Counted from the first letter of the stretch, positions 35,681-46,623 are shown. The stretch is DNA of 64,000 nucleotides from Mesorhizobium mediterraneum (GCF_002284565.1 NZ_NPKI01000001.1:1-64000); one strand, 5' to 3'. Notes: generated by a model from the sequence alone, not told the origin. Numbers and translations: made by a program.

Positions 35681-36043
35681 TGGCTTACAGGCGCTGCTTT
35701 CGTTTCGTTTCGCTAGCCTTCGTATCCTATCGTGCTCTCGTCCTTGATCAACGTTTTTATCAACTCGATTTTGGCCGGCACGGGAGAGGATCGAATACCG
35801 GCGACCCGCTGGAGAGGCTGAACACGGTTGTTGCGTCGGTCATGCGAACTGAGCATGGCAAATGTCCCCTACGCCGGAACGACCCTACGTCGGAACGAAG
35901 TGATCCGGTGTGAAGGCTGGTCCGCTTTGCCGAACCGATCGTAGCGGGCGCACCTCATGAGGAGTTGAAGGCCCGTTCTCGCCGCCTTGACTGGCCATCG
36001 GGGGATCACACGAAATCGCCGATGCGTTCAGGGAGGAAAACGA
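35681..36043. other. Promoter region between rcgA and traR
   Basis: 363 bases separating two divergent genes. A near-perfect direct repeat, CCCTACG(C/T)CGGAACGA, occurs in tandem at about 35867-35898. GGGAGG at 36031 is the traR ribosome site. I found no tra-box core here, so traR is probably controlled by something other than TraR, as in Ti plasmids where opine regulators do so. Confidence 0.45.
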
Positions 36044-36748
36044 ATGCAGCACTGGCTGGATAAGCTGACTGACCTTACCGCTGTCGAAGGCGATCAACGC
36101 AACCTTAAGGATGCTCTGGCTGGCCTGGCTGAACAGATCGGATTTGGCGGGTATGCCTATCTCAACATCCAGCCCGGCCATACGCTCGCGATTTCGAACT
36201 ATCATCCAGAGTGGCAGTCAGTGTACTTCGGACGAAATTATTCTGCGCTCGATCCGGTCGTAGGACGCGCGAAAACCATGAAGCGGACCTTCACGTGGAG
36301 CGGCGATCAGGAGAGGCCGCGGCTTTCAAAAGCCCAACGCGCGTTTTACGCGCACGCGGCTGATTTCGGCATCCGCTCCGGCATAACCATCCCCGTCAGA
36401 ACGGCGAACGGTTCGATGTCGATGTTCACCCTGGCCTCGGAGAAGCTGACAATCGAACTCGACCGGGAGATCGACGCCGTTGCCGCGGCAACGGCGGTCG
36501 CCCAGCTCCATGCCCGCATCACCTTCCTGCAGGCAACGCCCAGCGTCGAAAGGGCTGCCTATCTTGACCCCAAGGAGGCCACCTATCTTCGCTGGATCGC
36601 CGTCGGCAAAACGATGGAGGAAGTGGCGGAACTGGAGGGAGTAAAGTACAACAGCGTACGCGTCAAACTTGCCGAGACCAAGAAGCGCTTCGACGTCCAT
36701 ACAACGACGCACCTGACTGCCCTCGCCATCCGCAGAAAGTTGATCTGA
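36044..36748 (+). CDS. traR: TraR, LuxR-family quorum-sensing activator
   Basis: A 234-residue transcription factor, the exact length of Ti-plasmid TraR. The autoinducer-binding domain (1-165) has the signal-contacting residues Y53, W57 and D70 in [19 protein letters not shown]. The C-terminal LuxR helix-turn-helix covers about 170-232 ([30 protein letters not shown]). Once bound to the TraI product it dimerises and activates at tra boxes. Start at 36044, with GGGAGGA 6 bases upstream. Converges on traM with a 3-base gap. Confidence 0.95.
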   Translation: MQHWLDKLTDLTAVEGDQRNLKDALAGLAEQIGFGGYAYLNIQPGHTLAISNYHPEWQSVYFGRNYSALDPVVGRAKTMKRTFTWSGDQERPRLSKAQRAFYAHAADFGIRSGITIPVRTANGSMSMFTLASEKLTIELDREIDAVAAATAVAQLHARITFLQATPSVERAAYLDPKEATYLRWIAVGKTMEEVAELEGVKYNSVRVKLAETKKRFDVHTTTHLTALAIRRKLI

Positions 36749-36751
36749 AGC

Positions 36752-37060
36752 TCAGTTCACCGATGCCTTCGGGATATAGCCGAGAATGCTGATCAGCGTG
36801 TTCACAACGCTCATCTGCGCGTGCATCTCCATACTGGCCTCGATGTAACAGAGATGCCGAGCGCCGCCGATCACATTTCGTGACTTATACTCCTCAGGTA
36901 ATGCCTGGAAAAGTTGATCGGCCTTGTCCACCAGACGCCGGTGGGTTCGGATGGCGTCGATCGTGAGGGTCTCCAGGTCGGTCGGGGGAAGTCCGCTCGT
37001 GAGCCCCACTATCGGCCGAAGCTCGAATTTTTCCTTCAACGTCGCGTCGTCCGATTCCAT
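36752..37060 (-). CDS. traM: TraM antiactivator
   Basis: A 102-residue protein closely matching Agrobacterium TraM: FELRPIVGLTSGLPPTDLETLTIDAIRTHRRLVDKADQLF, then HLCYIEASMEMHAQMSVVNTLISILGYIPK. TraM binds TraR and blocks DNA binding, setting the quorum threshold. The start at 37060 (MESDDATLKEK) was chosen by this match; an open frame extends upstream but is not family-like. Convergent with traR. Its expression in relatives is itself TraR-activated, but I see no tra box upstream. Confidence 0.93.
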   Translation of the reverse strand: MESDDATLKEKFELRPIVGLTSGLPPTDLETLTIDAIRTHRRLVDKADQLFQALPEEYKSRNVIGGARHLCYIEASMEMHAQMSVVNTLISILGYIPKASVN

Positions 37061-37257
37061 TCCAGTCCCCTTAGGTTTGGCTGCGGTACGCCCCCGCTGA
37101 CGACGAACCCTTTGAACCCTAGCCGGGGTTCGGATCCGAGATGACTCGGCCCTGAGACCTTTTGACCCCGTGCTCCTTCCGCCCAGGTGCGCGTCACCTG
37201 CGGCCGCCAGAATGCGACGGCAGGTACGATATTCACTGCCACGACAACAGGAGGGAA

Positions 37258-37430
37258 ATGATGACAACTACCTACTATATCGGACTGGATGGCCCCAAAG
37301 ACACAATTTCCGGGAGCTGAACGCGGGCTGGGTGGAGGCGCGTTTCTCGGGCAGATTGCCAACACGCCGGAGGCCGTCACAAAGCTGACAGCCAACTGAG
37401 CAAGGACAATCTATTGATCGTTTATTTGCG
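37258..37430 (+). pseudogene. IS110-like transposase 5' remnant
   Basis: After a good ribosome site (ACAGGAGGG) an ORF starts MMTTTYYIGLDGPKDTISGS and stops after 20 codons. In other frames the expected continuation appears: VEARF, then GQIANTPEAVTKLT, then LSKDNLL. YYIGLDxxKDTI is the typical N-terminus of one IS110 group, different from the copy at 1.5 kb. Several frameshifts and the lack of the rest of the gene make this a short relic between traM and traH. Confidence 0.6.
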
Positions 37431-37437
37431 ATGGCTC

Positions 37438-38088
37438 CTATTTTTCACGAGCGCCGATACCCGACAGGTCAATCCGAATGCCTGCTTTATTCGGGTCGGT
37501 GGTCGCGGCTTCACGCGCAGGATCGGTTCCGCCAGCCGCCGTTTTGTCGCCACGCTGCTCGGCGGATTCACCTTCACTCGGCGGCGTCGGCTGGGCCAGC
37601 GTCACCTCTGCGGGGTCCGGCGCCCGAAACACCGCCGTGCCCTCGAAGTAGCCCGTCTGCCAGGCAATGACGGCGTCGTCGAAAACCTGTGGGAGAACCT
37701 CTTTGTCGGTGGGGTTGCCGTACCATTTGGTGACGATCCGATAGACCTTGGCGAACAGCGCCGTGCCCATTCGGATGTTAGCGCAGGCATCGACGAGGTC
37801 GGGCTTGAGCTCCCCTGCGTCCACGACGCCGAGGCCGGCCGGATATTGCGTGATCCCGACCCGCACGACGTTGCGGCCGACATGCTGTCGGATCAAAGCC
37901 AAGGCCTCGTCCGGCGTGGCTGGCTTCGGAACCAGCACGACACGGTTGCCTGAGCGGACCGTGACGGCCAGCGGGTCCTGCGACCCTGCCCGCTCGATGA
38001 ACGTCTCGACGATCGCTGGCTTCAGAGCCCGATCGGCGCATTGCTGAATGAAGGCGGCGTCGACCATCCCGGTTTCTCCTGTGCTCAT
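37438..38088 (-). CDS. traH: TraH conjugal transfer protein
   Basis: A 216-residue protein. The Ti-plasmid TraH core is clear: DAAFIQQCADRALKPAIVETFIERAGS, DPLAVTVRSGNRVVLVPKP, VRVGITQYPAGLGVVDAGEL and NIRMGTALFAKVYRIVTKWYGN. A low-complexity Pro/Glu/Ala tail ends IRIDLSGIGAREK. The pattern resembles a lytic-transglycosylase-like fold. The ATG overlaps the traB stop (ATGA); a second in-frame start six codons on would fit relatives equally. Last gene of the traAFBH operon. Confidence 0.9.
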   Translation of the reverse strand: MSTGETGMVDAAFIQQCADRALKPAIVETFIERAGSQDPLAVTVRSGNRVVLVPKPATPDEALALIRQHVGRNVVRVGITQYPAGLGVVDAGELKPDLVDACANIRMGTALFAKVYRIVTKWYGNPTDKEVLPQVFDDAVIAWQTGYFEGTAVFRAPDPAEVTLAQPTPPSEGESAEQRGDKTAAGGTDPAREAATTDPNKAGIRIDLSGIGAREK

Positions 38089-39320
38089 GTGTTGAAGGCC
38101 TGCACCAATGGACGGTTGAAGAGCTTCGCCCAGGCGACCGCACTGCCCCGCTGGATGGCGACGATCGAGGTGCCGGCGGTCCACCAGCCGTTGCCGGTCG
38201 CCACGATGATGTCCGGGGCGTGCAGCATCGACTGGAGCGCCGGCCAGAGAATGAGCTGCTCGTAGCAGATCAGCGGCGCGATCCTCCTGCCCGCGAGTTC
38301 GACGACCGGATTGGCAAGCAAGTGGGCTCGCGCGCCTTCGCCCTGTCCCGTCCAGGCCCGCCATGGTTGCCACATGGAGACCGGGACCGGCATGCGTTCG
38401 CGATAGAGGATGCCCGCCACGTCGGCGGAGATCGCCACCATGACGTTGTCGTAGCCGGCCGCGTCGATCGCGGCCGCGCCGGCGATCACGGTGATGTCCG
38501 ATCCGCGCAGTCCATCCTGCCAGAGACGCGCGACGGTTGGCGTCCAGAAGCCCAGCGCGCTCTCGGGAAGGACGATGACGCGGCTTCCCTCGGCTGGCCG
38601 TGCGCGCACCGTTGCGATCAGGCCACGGTGATGCTCGAGCGAACCGTCACGCCCGAGGCTCTGGCCCAGTTTGAGATCGACGCCCTTCCATCCGTCCGGT
38701 AGGGAAGGTTCTGTCCACGTTGCGGCGGACCAGAGCCAAAAACCTCCCACGGCAATGACAGCTGCCGGCCAGTATCGCGATGTCATCATAGCGATACTGG
38801 CCGCAGTTGCGGCAAGGCCCCACCATCCCCATCCCGAAAAGAGCACGCCCGCCGCCGTCATAGGGTGCGCCCAGCCGGTGATGCCGAAGGGCGGCAGCCC
38901 CATCAGCACCGCCGCCGCCAGATACCGCACCGCCCTTCCCTTCCCCGGATGCTTTGTCCAGAGCGCCGCATGCACGGTGACGAAGCAGGCCGAAGCCATC
39001 ACCCACAGCAGGAGGCCAGGCCAGAGATCGGCGGCATAGAAGGTCGCGACACCCTGCGGCAGGCCGCGTGAGGCGGCGAGGAAATAGCCTCCCGAAACGG
39101 CAGCCGCGACCACGCGCGACGGCGACTTCGCCCAGAGCAGCGGGAAGATCATCGCGACCGGGAGGGTCAGCACAGTTCCGCTCCAGCCGACTTTGCCCAC
39201 CACAATCGACAAGACGATCAGGACCGGCCCACGCCAGCGGTTACGGATCGAAGGAGACGACCGGCCGGGCGAGGCCGAGAAGGCCGCTATCCGGTACCGG
39301 TCCAAAATATCGGGAGTCAT
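38085..39320 (-). CDS. traB: TraB conjugal transfer protein (nitrilase-like)
   Basis: A 411-residue inner-membrane protein if started at ATG 39320, which overlaps traF by 80 bases. The start is uncertain because the family-like sequence begins near [19 protein letters not shown], about 33 residues in. The N-terminal half has several membrane helices ([21 protein letters not shown] and others). The C-terminal half is a carbon-nitrogen-hydrolase-like domain with [31 protein letters not shown] and [15 protein letters not shown], reminiscent of apolipoprotein N-acyltransferase. In Ti-type plasmids TraB increases transfer efficiency. Confidence 0.88.
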   Translation of the reverse strand: MTPDILDRYRIAAFSASPGRSSPSIRNRWRGPVLIVLSIVVGKVGWSGTVLTLPVAMIFPLLWAKSPSRVVAAAVSGGYFLAASRGLPQGVATFYAADLWPGLLLWVMASACFVTVHAALWTKHPGKGRAVRYLAAAVLMGLPPFGITGWAHPMTAAGVLFSGWGWWGLAATAASIAMMTSRYWPAAVIAVGGFWLWSAATWTEPSLPDGWKGVDLKLGQSLGRDGSLEHHRGLIATVRARPAEGSRVIVLPESALGFWTPTVARLWQDGLRGSDITVIAGAAAIDAAGYDNVMVAISADVAGILYRERMPVPVSMWQPWRAWTGQGEGARAHLLANPVVELAGRRIAPLICYEQLILWPALQSMLHAPDIIVATGNGWWTAGTSIVAIQRGSAVAWAKLFNRPLVQAFNT

Positions 39321-39771
39321 AGGAGCTCGCAAAGGATGAGTGGAGATAGAGATGGCCCGGCGGCACGGTGCCTCCGGGATAGGGATCGACCGCCCGGCCC
39401 TCCCCGTCCGTCTTGCGGACCCGGGACGAGCCAAGCACCTCGCCGTCGATCTCGACATCCTTGTCGATGTCGACGCGCTGGCCGGGGAGTGCTGCGACAC
39501 TCTTGATGAGCGGGGCAAAGCCGCCGGCGCAGACGCCGCGCCGGAGATAACCGCGCTGCCGTGCTTTCTCGAACTGCGCCTCGGCCGGAGGGCAGATGAA
39601 CACGAGATCCCCGACAATGGCGGGTCGATGAAGCGTCTCGATGCGCCAGATACCGAGCGGCTCGCTCGGCGTGAGATTCAGTCGAAAGCCGCCGATAAAA
39701 CCGATCACTGCAAGAGCACCGACGACGCTGCCGGTCGCGGCAAGGAACACCGTGACACCGCGCCCCGTCAT
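39241..39771 (-). CDS. traF: TraF, S26-family pilin-processing peptidase
   Basis: A 176-residue membrane peptidase that, in related systems, matures and cyclises TrbC pilin. One N-terminal transmembrane helix ([22 protein letters not shown]) precedes the Ser-containing motif [12 protein letters not shown]. The region with the general-base lysine is [17 protein letters not shown], followed by [12 protein letters not shown] and [11 protein letters not shown], all typical of signal peptidase I relatives. Its ATG overlaps the traA stop (ATGA). Confidence 0.92.
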   Translation of the reverse strand: MTGRGVTVFLAATGSVVGALAVIGFIGGFRLNLTPSEPLGIWRIETLHRPAIVGDLVFICPPAEAQFEKARQRGYLRRGVCAGGFAPLIKSVAALPGQRVDIDKDVEIDGEVLGSSRVRKTDGEGRAVDPYPGGTVPPGHLYLHSSFASSYDSRYFGPVPDSGLLGLARPVVSFDP

Positions 39772-42700
39772 TGCTTCATCACCGGGGTCTGGCGCTGCGA
39801 GAGCGCCAAGTCGTCGGCCTGCTTCAGCGTTGCGGCAGTGCGCTCGCGTGCCGCGAGCTGCTGCGCGGTTCGCATCACCGGCCATGCCTCCTTCAGCCGT
39901 TCCTTTTCCTGGGGCTGGAGCCCTTCGGCGAGCTTGTCGAAGAGCTGACCTGCCGGATTGCGCGCGGCGTTGGTCAGCAGCGTGCGTTCGCCGAACCGTT
40001 CCGCCACCGCCTTGTTGAATCCGTCCACCTCGAGTTTGGCCTCGCGATTGCTGAGCACGTATCCCAGGGCTGCGGGAAGATCGTTGCGGTCGATCGCGTC
40101 GCGCACCCGTTCCAGCACGCTCCGCGCGGCAGGCGACAGCGCCGGAATGTCGATCGACACACGCTGCCGCAGCGTCTTCTCCTCGCCCTCGATCCGCTGC
40201 AGGGCGCTCTCACGCATCTGAAGATAGCGCTCGATGTCGTGCTTCAGCGCCGGCACGTTGACGTCGGCGACGCGGCGGGCTTCGCGGTCGGCTTTGCTGG
40301 CGAGAAGACCGGTCTTGCCGTTGAGCGAGCCGATCGATACCGGATTTATAGTGAGTTTCTGAAGCGTCTGCGATGCCGCTTGTCTGTCGGCAAGGACCGC
40401 GTCGAAGTTCATCGTCCGGAAGGCGGTCTCGGGATCGGCGAAGACGTAACGGAATCGCGTCGAGACCTCCTCCCACTGTTTCTTGAGGGCGGGATCGTCC
40501 GCGAGCTTCTGCTCGACGGCGTCGCTTAAGGGTATCGGGAACAGCTTCACGCCGGCAACCATCGGGCGGGACTCCTTTTTCGTTCGCATTGTCGGAGTTT
40601 GCAGCAGGCCGAGGCGCTCGCCGGCCGCACGAAGGCGGATCGCCAGATCGGCGAGCCTCGATCCCTGGCGCAGCGTCCAGTCAAGCCGGTCACGCAGCAT
40701 CGTTCGGGCGACCTGGACAATGTGGAGGCCGCGGTTCTCGGCGAAGCGAAGCGCCTGGCGGTAGAGCGTGCCGCGATCGTAATCGAGAGTGGTTTCCTTA
40801 GCGTTCCGACGCGACAGGATTTTCGACAGACCGCCATTGAAGGCGAAGGAGCGGCGGCCATAATAGAGGTGCAGATCCTCGCGGTGACGGGACATCGCGA
40901 CATAGGTCAAATGGCGATCGAGCGACAGGGAGGCGAGCACCTTCACCCGATCGACGGTGGCACCCTGGGACTTGTGAATGGTGGTGGCATAGCCATGGTC
41001 AAGGTTGTTGTAGAAACGCTGCTCGACCGTCACCTGGCGGCGCTGATCGCCCTCCCCGACCATGACCACGATACGGTTCGGCGCGGCTTCGACGACGCGG
41101 CCGATCATGCCGTTCTTCACGCCGAGCGAGCCCTCGTTTTTCAGGAAGACGATCTGGTCGCCGGCTCCGAAATGGCGGATGCCGTCGGCGGTCCTGAAAC
41201 CGTGGCCCGCACTGAGGATGCTGCGCTCAACCAGCTTCTTGCGCGCGAGCTCGTTGAGCATGCGCACGTCGCGGCGCAGATGCGCGAGAATCAGCGTGGA
41301 CTTCGCCGGATCGTAGTCGCGGTTCCAATCGGCGACCAGGTTCTCGACAGCCTCAGCCTTCAGCTCCGAACCGAGCACCCTGCCCTGCGAGCGATAAGCG
41401 GCAAGCGCCTGGTCGACACGGCCGCGCGCCAGATCGAGGGAGGCCTTACGCATCCAGTCCTCGCGCTGGCGATAGATCGTTTCGAGCTCAGCATAGCCGA
41501 TGCGGTCGACGATGGCGCGGAAAGCCGCGCCCGCCTCGATCGGCTGCAGTTGCTCCGGATCGCCGACCAGAACGAGCTTGGCGCCTGCCCTGACGACGGC
41601 CTCGACGAAGCCGGCCATCTGCTTCGAGGCGACCATGCCGGCCTCGTCCATGACGAACACCGTCTTGGCATCGAGCGTGTCCCGGCCCTTTTCCCAGCGT
41701 AGCTCCCACGACGCCAGAGTGCGGCTGGCGATCCCTGCTTCCTTCTCCAGACCCTCTGCCGCCTTGCCGGCAAGCGCAGCACCCACCACCCGGTACCCGG
41801 CAATTTCCCATGCCTCGCGGGCGGCCTTCATCATGGTGGTCTTGCCGGCGCCGGCGCGGCCGACGACAGCCGCGATGCGGGCGGAACCGGCGACATGGTC
41901 GATGGCGGTTCGCTGCTCGTCCGACAGGCGGGCATGCCGGGCAAAGGTCGCTTCCAGTAGCCTCTGCGGAACGCCGTGGGTCTCATGACCGGAAAGCCAG
42001 ATCGCCCGCCGCGCCATCCCGGCTTCGAGCCGGATCAGATCCCGCAAAGTGTAGCGTGCGGGCATCCTTTCTCCGGTTGCAAAGGCCACCGTGTCGCGCT
42101 GCAGGCGCAACACCTCCGGGCGCTGGATGATGCGCGCAAGGAGCTGCTGAAACACTGCCGGATCGTCGACATAGCGATGCAGCACCTTCGCGATATCGCG
42201 TTCATCGAAGACGCTCTTCTCGCGGGTAACGAGATCGAGCACGATCTCCGGACGGGCCTGAATGCGGCGCAGGTTCTCAGCCTTCCGCGCCTCCTGCAGG
42301 TCAAGCCTCTCCAGCGACGGCTTCCATCCTTCCGCTGTTGCCTTGCGCTGGATCGCCTTGGCGCCAACGCCGACATGGATCGTCGGCACGAGCTCGATGC
42401 CCTGCTTTTCGTAGGCGCGGCCATCAACCTGTAGCGCGACCCCGTTGAGCGCGAGATGATGGTTCTGCCGTTCGAACCAGCCATCGCGAAAGGCGTTAAA
42501 CTCTTGCGTGCCGCCGGCCCATAGCTCGTAAACGATCTTGCCACTGTTGATTCGCAGCGGCTGCCCATCGTCGCCGGTGACCGCGACCTTCTTGGCGCCA
42601 AAACCGTCCTCGGTGAGCGGCCGCAGCGTCGTCATCAGATGGATGTGCGGATTGCCCGGATTGTCGTGGTAGACCCAGTCGGCAACCATACCCTTCGACA

Positions 42701-43070
42701 GGATGTGCTTTTCCACGAAGTCTCGGACGAGCGCGATATTCTGTTCGACTGAGAGCTCCAGCGGCAGGGCGATGGTGAGGTCCTTGGCAAGCTGCGCGTC
42801 GACACGCTTCTCGAAGGCCTCGACCTTGTTCCAGAAGGCCTCCGCGGCTCCGGCGGTGGACCGGTCCGCGATCAGCTTGCGCGCCCATTGCGGCGCATCG
42901 GCCGGTAGCAAGAACTCCTCATGCACCAGGCCGTGCTTGCGCGAATAGTCGATCGTCCGGGCCTCGCGTTCGTAGTCCATCTTCGCGCAGTGCCGGTAGG
43001 CCGCTGACAGCACCGCGCTGCGGCCGTCGCCGCGGCTGACGATGCTGACGGAGAAGTGGGCGATGGCCAC
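39768..43070 (-). CDS. traA: TraA relaxase-helicase (MOBQ)
   Basis: An 1100-residue bifunctional conjugation protein. The N-terminal MobA/MobL relaxase domain has the candidate nucleophile Y25 (SAAYRH) and a metal-binding triad H135, H142 and H144 ([12 protein letters not shown]). The central RecD-like helicase begins at Walker A GRAGAGKT (404-411), with [15 protein letters not shown] as the DEAD-like box and the terminal motif [17 protein letters not shown]. The final 300 residues are a long helical tail. It nicks oriT, becomes attached to the 5' end and unwinds the transferred strand. First gene of traAFBH, with oriT directly upstream. Confidence 0.95.
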   Translation of the reverse strand: MAIAHFSVSIVSRGDGRSAVLSAAYRHCAKMDYEREARTIDYSRKHGLVHEEFLLPADAPQWARKLIADRSTAGAAEAFWNKVEAFEKRVDAQLAKDLTIALPLELSVEQNIALVRDFVEKHILSKGMVADWVYHDNPGNPHIHLMTTLRPLTEDGFGAKKVAVTGDDGQPLRINSGKIVYELWAGGTQEFNAFRDGWFERQNHHLALNGVALQVDGRAYEKQGIELVPTIHVGVGAKAIQRKATAEGWKPSLERLDLQEARKAENLRRIQARPEIVLDLVTREKSVFDERDIAKVLHRYVDDPAVFQQLLARIIQRPEVLRLQRDTVAFATGERMPARYTLRDLIRLEAGMARRAIWLSGHETHGVPQRLLEATFARHARLSDEQRTAIDHVAGSARIAAVVGRAGAGKTTMMKAAREAWEIAGYRVVGAALAGKAAEGLEKEAGIASRTLASWELRWEKGRDTLDAKTVFVMDEAGMVASKQMAGFVEAVVRAGAKLVLVGDPEQLQPIEAGAAFRAIVDRIGYAELETIYRQREDWMRKASLDLARGRVDQALAAYRSQGRVLGSELKAEAVENLVADWNRDYDPAKSTLILAHLRRDVRMLNELARKKLVERSILSAGHGFRTADGIRHFGAGDQIVFLKNEGSLGVKNGMIGRVVEAAPNRIVVMVGEGDQRRQVTVEQRFYNNLDHGYATTIHKSQGATVDRVKVLASLSLDRHLTYVAMSRHREDLHLYYGRRSFAFNGGLSKILSRRNAKETTLDYDRGTLYRQALRFAENRGLHIVQVARTMLRDRLDWTLRQGSRLADLAIRLRAAGERLGLLQTPTMRTKKESRPMVAGVKLFPIPLSDAVEQKLADDPALKKQWEEVSTRFRYVFADPETAFRTMNFDAVLADRQAASQTLQKLTINPVSIGSLNGKTGLLASKADREARRVADVNVPALKHDIERYLQMRESALQRIEGEEKTLRQRVSIDIPALSPAARSVLERVRDAIDRNDLPAALGYVLSNREAKLEVDGFNKAVAERFGERTLLTNAARNPAGQLFDKLAEGLQPQEKERLKEAWPVMRTAQQLAARERTAATLKQADDLALSQRQTPVMKQ

Positions 43071-43140
43071 GGCGACGAAAACTCCCGAATGCGAACCTCG
43101 TTCGTCGGGAGCGGCGGGCCGTGTCAGGCCTCAACGCAAC

Positions 43141-43174
43141 ACGTCGCGCCAGCGACGTATAATTGCGCCCTTGG
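43141..43174. other. oriT: oriT (inverted repeat plus nic region)
   Basis: The inverted repeat ACGTCGC / GCGACGT (43141-43147 and 43152-43158) is followed at once by ATAATTGCGCCCTTGG (43159-43174). This closely resembles the nic region of the RSF1010/pTF1/Ti-plasmid class (GCGCCCT core). It lies between the divergent traA and traC genes, where Ti-plasmid oriT is located. The exact nick position is inferred, near the TTGCGCCC boundary. Confidence 0.85.
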
Positions 43175-43226
43175 ATGCCGCTCCTTCGGAACGGCCGGAT
43201 GATCCTCCAAAGTGTCGGCCTTGCCG

Positions 43227-43244
43227 ACGTGCAAATCTGCACGT
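43227..43244. promoter_or_regulatory. tra box between traA and traC
   Basis: ACGTGCAAATCTGCACGT is an almost perfect 18-bp dyad and the best tra-box match in the window. In Ti plasmids one tra box in this position activates both traAFBH and traCDG. Its centre is about 165 bases from the traA start and 82 from the traC start. Confidence 0.88.
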
Positions 43245-43317
43245 TCCTCCGGACGTGCTTTTGAGAAAGTCTTGCGGCGAAACAAACGCCACAAGACTTT
43301 TGGGAGACGCGACCGGA

Positions 43318-43614
43318 ATGAAGAAGCCGTCATCAAAGATACGTGAAGAAATCGCCCGCCTGCAGGACCAGCTCAAGCAGGCCGAGACGCGCGAGGCCGA
43401 GCGCATCGGCCGGATCGCGTTGAAAGCCGGACTCGGCGAGATCGAGATCGAGGAGGCCACGCTTCAGGCGGCGTTCGAGGAAATCGCCGGGCGCTTTCGC
43501 GGAGGCAAGGGAGCTGCGACCGGAAAGAGAAACACCGGTGAGGGCAGGAGTGCAGGCGCTCCGCCCGCGACGGTCGCAACTGGCGCGGCTGCGGGCAGCG
43601 CTAGCGAGGCTTGA
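43318..43614 (+). CDS. traC: TraC relaxosome accessory protein
   Basis: A 98-residue protein starting [40 protein letters not shown]. The coiled-coil N-terminus and the [24 protein letters not shown] segment (about 39-62) match TraC of Ti-type plasmids, with an Ala/Gly-rich tail. It is thought to help TraA act at oriT. The ATG at 43318 agrees with relatives; upstream sequence in the same frame runs through the tra box and oriT and is non-coding. First gene of traCDG. Confidence 0.88.
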   Translation: MKKPSSKIREEIARLQDQLKQAETREAERIGRIALKAGLGEIEIEEATLQAAFEEIAGRFRGGKGAATGKRNTGEGRSAGAPPATVATGAAAGSASEA

Positions 43615-43618
43615 GCGA

Positions 43619-43834
43619 ATGCGCCGGAGCCAAGCGGCCGACGCACGAAAAAAGGATACGCGCGAGAAGATCGAGCTGGGCGGCCTGATTGCGAAAGCTG
43701 GTCTCCGTTACGAGAAGCGGGCGCTGCTGCTCGGCCTGCTGATCGACGCGGCGGCACGCATCAACGGCGACGATGCGGAGCGCTCGCGCCTGACCGCAAT
43801 CGGCGCGGAGGCCTTCGGCCGTGACGGCGAATAG
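43619..43834 (+). CDS. traD: TraD small transfer protein
   Basis: A 71-residue protein ([48 protein letters not shown]). [19 protein letters not shown] is the signature of the small TraD/MobC-like family beside TraG in rhizobial plasmids; it is unrelated to F-plasmid TraD. It lies 4 bases after traC and overlaps traG by 14 bases, so it is translationally coupled. Confidence 0.88.
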   Translation: MRRSQAADARKKDTREKIELGGLIAKAGLRYEKRALLLGLLIDAAARINGDDAERSRLTAIGAEAFGRDGE

Positions 43835-45752
43835 GATCGCCCTCGCCCTGATCCCGGCGATGATGATGGTCGGGGTGACCATCCTCATGCCGGGCATCGA
43901 GCACTGGCTCGCAGCCTTCGGCAAGACCGCTCAGGCAAAGCTGATGCTCGGACGCATCGGTCTCACTTTGCCCTATGTGACGGCGGCCGCGATCGGCGTG
44001 ATCTTCCTGTTCGCGGCCAGCGGCGCGGCGAACATCAAGGCGGCGGGATGGGGCGTGGTTGCGGGCAGCGTGGCGACGATCCTGATCGCATTGATGCGTG
44101 AGGCGGTCCGCCTTGCAGGTATTGCCGGCAATGTCCCAGCGGGCCGGTCCGTCTTCGCATATGCGGACCCGGCGACGACGATCGGCGCCTTCGCCGCATT
44201 TGTCGCCGGCGTGTTCGCGCTGCGCGTTGCCGTGAAGGGCAATGCCGCCTTCGCGAGGCCTGCTCCGCGTCGCATCCATGGCAAGCGCGCGGTCCATGGG
44301 GAGGCAAACTGGATGGGCATGACCGAGGCCGCCAGGATGTTTGCGGATGCGGGCGGCATCGTGATCGGCGAGCGCTATCGTGTCGACCGCGACAGCGTGG
44401 CCGGCATGTCGTTCCGGGCCGACGCACGGGAGACATGGGGTGTGGGCGGCAAAGCTCCGCTACTTTGCTTCGACGGGTCGTTCGGCTCATCGCATGGCAT
44501 CGTCTTCGCCGGCTCCGGCGGTTTCAAGACGACGTCGGTGACAATTCCGACCGCGCTCAAATGGGGCGGCGGTCTTATCGTGCTCGATCCGTCGAGCGAG
44601 GTCGCGCCGATGGTCGTCGATCACCGGCGCAGGGCCGGTCGGAAGGTGATCGTGCTCGATCCTTCCAGCCCCGCGACCGGCTTCAACGCTCTCGACTGGA
44701 TCGGCCGATTCGGGGCAACGCGGGAAGAAGACATCGTCGCGGTCGCGACATGGATCATGACCGACAATGCCCGCGCCGCCTCGGCGCGCGACGACTTTTT
44801 CCGCGCCTCGGCCATGCAGCTCCTGACTGCTCTGATCGCCGACGTCTGCCTGTCAGGGCATACGGAAAAGAAGGACCAGACGCTGCGCCGTGTCCGCGCC
44901 AATCTCTCCGAGCCTGAGCCGAAGCTGCGCGAGCGGCTGACGCGGATTTACGAGCAATCGGAATCCGCCTTCGTGCGCGAGAACGTCGCGGTCTTCGTCA
45001 ACATGACGCCGGAGACCTTCAGCGGCGTCTATGCGAATGCGGTGAAGGAGACGCACTGGCTCTCCTATCCGAACTATGCCGCCCTCGTCTCGGGCGACGG
45101 CTTCTCAACCGACGAGCTCGCGGGCGGCCGTACGGATATCTTCATCGCGCTCGATCTGAAGGTGCTGGAAGCCCATCCGGGGCTGGCGCGGGTGGTAATC
45201 GGTTCGTTCCTCAATGCGATCTATAACCGCAATGGCGAGGTCGCCGGCAAAACCCTGTTCCTGCTCGACGAGGTCGCGCGACTTAGCTATCTGCGCATCC
45301 TCGAAACCGCGCGCGACGCGGGGCGTAAATACGGCATCAGCCTGACGCTGATCTTTCAGTCGATCGGCCAGATGCGAGAGGCCTATGGCGGCCGCGACGC
45401 CAGCTCGAAATGGTTCGAGTCCGCATCCTGGATCTCGTTCGCGGCGATCAACGATCCGGAGACGGCGGAGTATCTTTCGAAGCGTTGCGGCGACACGACG
45501 GTCGAGGTCGACCAGACAAACCGCTCCTCCGGAATGAAGGGATCGTCGCGATCGCGATCCAAGCAACTCAACCGCCGGCCGCTGATCCTGCCGCATGAGG
45601 TCATGCGCATGCGGGCCGACGAGCAGATCGTGTTCACCGCGGGCAACCCGCCGCTGCGCTGCGGGCGCGCGATCTGGTTTCGCCGCGACGACATGAAGGC
45701 CTGCGTCGGAACCAACCGGTTCCATCGGAGCGAAGGCGGTGACAGTGGCTGA
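43821..45752 (+). CDS. traG: TraG coupling protein (VirD4-like)
   Basis: A 643-residue type IV coupling protein ATPase. N-terminal membrane helices (about 8-25, 48-68, 76-95 and 118-138) anchor it. The P-loop is [10 protein letters not shown] (230-239), then [16 protein letters not shown]. The Walker B region is [21 protein letters not shown], and [16 protein letters not shown] follows. It brings the relaxosome to the Trb channel. GTG start at 43821. Full length. Confidence 0.95.
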   Translation: MTANRIALALIPAMMMVGVTILMPGIEHWLAAFGKTAQAKLMLGRIGLTLPYVTAAAIGVIFLFAASGAANIKAAGWGVVAGSVATILIALMREAVRLAGIAGNVPAGRSVFAYADPATTIGAFAAFVAGVFALRVAVKGNAAFARPAPRRIHGKRAVHGEANWMGMTEAARMFADAGGIVIGERYRVDRDSVAGMSFRADARETWGVGGKAPLLCFDGSFGSSHGIVFAGSGGFKTTSVTIPTALKWGGGLIVLDPSSEVAPMVVDHRRRAGRKVIVLDPSSPATGFNALDWIGRFGATREEDIVAVATWIMTDNARAASARDDFFRASAMQLLTALIADVCLSGHTEKKDQTLRRVRANLSEPEPKLRERLTRIYEQSESAFVRENVAVFVNMTPETFSGVYANAVKETHWLSYPNYAALVSGDGFSTDELAGGRTDIFIALDLKVLEAHPGLARVVIGSFLNAIYNRNGEVAGKTLFLLDEVARLSYLRILETARDAGRKYGISLTLIFQSIGQMREAYGGRDASSKWFESASWISFAAINDPETAEYLSKRCGDTTVEVDQTNRSSGMKGSSRSRSKQLNRRPLILPHEVMRMRADEQIVFTAGNPPLRCGRAIWFRRDDMKACVGTNRFHRSEGGDSG

Positions 45753-45957
45753 TTTGCCCAACGCCGATCAGGCTTCCCTCGTCCCGAACGTCACGCCTGC
45801 TGCGAGAGGATCGTCACGCGAACGCGCCGAAACCGTTTTAGCGGGTTCGGTGAGCGCCGCCTTTTTTTCGGCGCGAGTAGAGCCGTCCGCCGTAGGCGGC
45901 TCGCCCAAATCCGATTCAGCCCAGGTGGCCATTTCTGGCCCCTGAGATGCGGGGAAG

Positions 45958-46623
45958 TTGAACGATGCCCGTAAAGACCATCGAAACCGTATCCTGCGAA
46001 AACCTCGGAAGCCAAGCAGGGAGGCATGCCCTCTGAAAACCGTCGTCAGACTCCGGCAGAAGAAAAGACTGCGATTCGGGCAGCCGAAGACGCCGCGCGG
46101 GAAACAGTCCGTCTATCGGAGGAAATCGTCGCGTCGGAAAATCGGATCGGCGATTGCGAAGTTGGTCGTCGGCGCACTCGTCGCGGCGGCGGCATTTGGC
46201 GCTTACCAGCTCAGCCAAGCGGGCGGGATCGAGGGTGTGGCGGCCCTAGTCTCGGCGCCGCGACAGGACTTGCTTTCGGCTTCGTTTCCGATTTGCGGCG
46301 ATGGTCCCCGCGTGACCTGCGTGGTGGATGGCGACACGTTCTGGCATCAGGGTGTGAAGATCAGGATTGCCGATATCGACACGCCGGAGCTGAGCCCGCC
46401 CCGTTGCGAGGCAGAGCGGGTACAGGGCGAGACGGCCAAGCGCAGGTTGCGGGAATTGCTGAATGCAGGAAAGTTCTCATTGGTGGCCGGCTGGCGTGAC
46501 GAGGATCGACATGGGCGAAAGCTGCGAACCGTGACCAGGAACGGGCGATCGATCGGCGAGACATTGATCGCAGAGGGCCTTGCACGCCGGTGGGACGGCG
46601 GCCGGCGGAACTGGTGCGACTGA
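45958..46623 (+). CDS. Membrane-anchored thermonuclease-like protein
   Basis: A 221-residue protein if started at TTG 45958, preceded by GGGGAA; the true start may lie further in. A basic N-terminus and one hydrophobic anchor (IAKLVVGALVAAAAFGAYQL, about 66-85) precede a staphylococcal-nuclease-like domain. That domain has TCVVDGDTFWHQGVKIRIADIDTPEL, RLRELLNAGKFSLV, the catalytic-type DRHGRKLRTV and GETLIAEGLARRWDGG. Such genes often follow traG in rhizobial plasmids. It may act on DNA in the periplasm or at the envelope. Confidence 0.85.
   Translation: MNDARKDHRNRILRKPRKPSREACPLKTVVRLRQKKRLRFGQPKTPRGKQSVYRRKSSRRKIGSAIAKLVVGALVAAAAFGAYQLSQAGGIEGVAALVSAPRQDLLSASFPICGDGPRVTCVVDGDTFWHQGVKIRIADIDTPELSPPRCEAERVQGETAKRRLRELLNAGKFSLVAGWRDEDRHGRKLRTVTRNGRSIGETLIAEGLARRWDGGRRNWCD

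Noticed and set aside
36749..36751. Possible terminator between traR and traM
   Set aside because: The genes converge with only 3 bases between them and I see no stem followed by T on either strand.
40599..41702. Plus-strand frame of 367 codons opposite traA
   Set aside because: Antisense to the well-supported relaxase gene, with no recognisable motifs.
45739..45945. Open frame of 68 codons overlapping the traG end
   Set aside because: Ser/Ala/Pro-rich without family resemblance, and the DNA around 45870-45910 forms hairpins (CCGCC-GTA-GGCGG). It is more likely intergenic than coding.
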